Of a DNA stretch of 7,498 bases, positions 6,421-7,498 are shown in pieces. Under the pieces are notes generated by a model, which saw only the letters and a program-made list of their open reading frames with translations, did not search any database and was not told the origin of the DNA. The stretch comes from DASPTB01 sp035623615. Lineage in GTDB: Bacteria > Actinomycetota > UBA4738. Position 1 is the first letter of the stretch, and each line of letters opens with the position of its first letter. Both the position numbers and the translations under genes were made by a program. The DNA lies in NCBI GenBank assembly GCA_035623615.1, contig DASPTB010000244.1, forward strand, positions 1 to 7,498, in the 5' to 3' direction.

Positions 6421-6735
6421 ATGAGACACGTCATGCCGGGGGTGATGGCGAGCGCACTGACGGGGTTGCTGCTCGCTGGATGCGCCGCCGGAGGAGCGGC
6501 CCCGACTCCGTCGCCCCGGCCTCACACGACGTTCGTCCTGCGCCCCGGCCAGACGCTGACGATTCAGCGGAACTCCTGGCGGGCCGGCGACCGTGTGACG
6601 TGCCCGAACCACGGTGGCGCCGCGATCCCTCCCGTCGGACTGGGCGTCGGCGACTCGTTGGGGGTCGACGTGCAGACTCAGGGCGATGGGACCGTCGTCG
6701 CTCACTGCGACGCCGGTCCGCCGCCGGACGCCTGA
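6421..6735 (+). CDS. Small secreted lipoprotein of unknown function
   Basis: A 104-residue protein that I do not recognise. A short basic start (MRH), a hydrophobic segment and the lipobox LAGC with Cys21 make a type II signal peptide, so the mature 84-residue chain should be lipid-anchored outside the membrane. A Pro/Thr/Ser linker follows (AAPTPSPRP, 26-34), then a compact domain from about 36 to 96 beginning FVLRPGQTLTIQ. It has two cysteines in the mature domain, Cys61 (VTCPN) and Cys96 (AHCDA), which could form a disulfide, plus several Gly/Asp turns (VGDSLGVDV, QGDGTVV), suggesting a small beta-rich fold. ATG 6421 is chosen because it gives a complete signal peptide; the frame is open further upstream but only as shadow of the thiamine-enzyme gene. 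No Shine-Dalgarno is at the right distance. It diverges from the thiamine enzyme and converges on the CocE-like gene. Confidence 0.75.
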   Translation: MRHVMPGVMASALTGLLLAGCAAGGAAPTPSPRPHTTFVLRPGQTLTIQRNSWRAGDRVTCPNHGGAAIPPVGLGVGDSLGVDVQTQGDGTVVAHCDAGPPPDA

Positions 6736-6739
6736 CCAC

Positions 6740-6754
6740 CGCGGAGAGTCCGCG
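6740..6754. terminator. Small hairpin between convergent genes
   Basis: CGCGGA and TCCGCG pair perfectly (6 bp) around a GAG loop, in the 29-bp gap between the lipoprotein stop (6735) and the CocE-like stop (6765). Its position suits a bidirectional terminator, but there is no T-tract on either side, so the role is inferred. Confidence 0.4.
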
Positions 6755-6764
6755 ATCGGTCTCC

Positions 6765-7498
6765 TCAGTCGAGCACCGACAGGCTGACGTGAGAAGGAGA
6801 GCTGCCGCCGGCATGAACAGTCTGCTCGTTCGTCTCCCAGCGCGTTGCCGTCCAAGGGTTTTCGCTCGTTCCCGGGTGCCACAGGTACAGGGGGAAATCG
6901 CTTGAGGCGATCTGCAGGCGGAGGCGGTGTCCGGGCAAGAGCCGGTAGCCCGTGTGGCCGAGGTCGATCCGCACCGGCCGCGGGGGGTCCGGGTCGCGCG
7001 CGAGCGCCTGGCCGCGGACGAGCATGTGCGCGGCGCCGTCCGGGTCGACGTCGCAGAGCTTGACGTAGACGTGCATCGACGGCCCGGTCGTGGACACCGA
7101 CAGCTCGGCCGCGACCGGGCCGGCGAGGTCGAGGGGAGCCTCCGAGGGCTCGCTCGTGAAGGTCGCGACGTCTCCGCGCGACTGGACCTCTCGTTCGTCC
7201 GGATACTCGGCCAGGAACGAGAACGGATCGCGAACGGTGGAGGGGACGAGGTTCGCGGGATCGTGCACCCAGCGCGCCGACGAGCCCTCGCGACTCGCGA
7301 CCGCGGCGAGCGCGCCGCCTTCGGGACCGTCGCCGGCGGAACCCAATCGGTCGAGGTAGAGGCGGACCTCGCGGGCGCCCGCCGGGGGCCAGGTCGGTCC
7401 CGTGCGCTCGTCGGCGTGCCCCAGACGCCAGCGCACCTGGGGCAGGTGCGCCGGATCTCCCTTTCCACGAAGGAAGGCGTCGAAGAACTCCAGACCCG
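6765..7498 (-). CDS. CocE/NonD family hydrolase (X-Pro dipeptidyl-peptidase-like), C-terminal 243 residues
   Basis: C-terminal part of a serine hydrolase of the cocaine esterase / PepX group, which cleaves esters or amides. The gene enters from the right edge in frame and reads to TGA at 6765. The visible part begins GLEFFDAFLRGKG, the segment that ends the alpha/beta-hydrolase domain, so the catalytic Ser, Asp and His lie outside the window. The remainder is the PepX C-terminal jelly-roll domain: RGDVATFTSEP, LDLAGPVAAELSVST, VYVKLCDVDPDGAAHML, IDLGHTGYRLLPGHRLRLQI, SSDFPLYL and a closing HVSLSVLD, all in the order typical of this domain. Full-length relatives have about 550-650 residues. 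An internal GTG at 7436 is a Val codon in the conserved segment and not the start. Substrate cannot be inferred from this half. No link to the neighbouring lipoprotein is evident beyond convergence. Confidence 0.9.
   Translation of the reverse strand, partial: GLEFFDAFLRGKGDPAHLPQVRWRLGHADERTGPTWPPAGAREVRLYLDRLGSAGDGPEGGALAAVASREGSSARWVHDPANLVPSTVRDPFSFLAEYPDEREVQSRGDVATFTSEPSEAPLDLAGPVAAELSVSTTGPSMHVYVKLCDVDPDGAAHMLVRGQALARDPDPPRPVRIDLGHTGYRLLPGHRLRLQIASSDFPLYLWHPGTSENPWTATRWETNEQTVHAGGSSPSHVSLSVLD

Noticed and set aside
6431..7468. A 345-residue minus-strand frame covering the lipoprotein and CocE-like genes
   Set aside because: It is Arg/Ser-rich shadow; the PepX C-terminal domain reads in a different minus-strand frame.
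1..7498. tRNA, rRNA, CRISPR array, insertion sequence or riboswitch
   Set aside because: I saw no long direct repeats, terminal inverted repeats, transposase motifs or tRNA-like folds, and the intergenic gaps are at most 69 bp.

Overview
This is a high-GC bacterial window, densely coded with no gap above 70 bp between genes. It suggests an actinobacterium-like organism. The reasons are the very high GC, a Tat-type lipoprotein of the polyamine-binder style common in actinobacteria, and gene starts that mostly lack a Shine-Dalgarno but have a -10-like hexamer directly upstream. Another high-GC phylum such as Chloroflexota is not excluded, and no rRNA or other taxonomic marker is present. Seven protein genes are supported, two of them cut by the window edges.

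Layout. (1) Bases 1-844, minus: the N-terminal 281 residues of galactose-1-phosphate uridylyltransferase (GalT). (2) A 64-bp divergent gap. (3) Bases 909-3273, plus: a tight two-gene operon encoding a family III (CaiB/BaiF) CoA-transferase and an acyl-CoA dehydrogenase, 4 bp apart. (4) Bases 3278-6351, minus, read from right to left: a thiamine-diphosphate enzyme of the acetolactate-synthase-like superfamily, then 47 bp later a Tat/lipobox substrate-binding protein of the PotD/PotF polyamine type. The last gene converges on the dehydrogenase with only 4 bp between stop codons. (5) A 69-bp divergent promoter region with a very good minus-strand promoter. (6) Bases 6421-6735, plus: a 104-residue lipoprotein of unknown function. 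(7) Bases 6765-7498, minus: the C-terminal half of a CocE/NonD (X-Pro dipeptidyl-peptidase-like) hydrolase, converging on the lipoprotein across a small hairpin.

How the genes may work together. The CoA-transferase and dehydrogenase form a plausible pair: the first moves CoA onto a carboxylic acid, the second introduces or reduces the alpha,beta double bond. The thiamine enzyme and the binding protein look co-directional and possibly co-transcribed, with an 11-bp hairpin at their junction. No permease or ATPase for the binding protein lies in the window. GalT, the lipoprotein and the CocE-like hydrolase appear unrelated to these pairs. I see ordinary metabolic and transport genes. The points most worth following are the orphan binding protein beside a thiamine enzyme, the dehydrogenase lacking the usual C-terminal catalytic Glu motif, and the leaderless-looking starts. 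I do not see convincing evidence of a new defence, mobile or RNA system.
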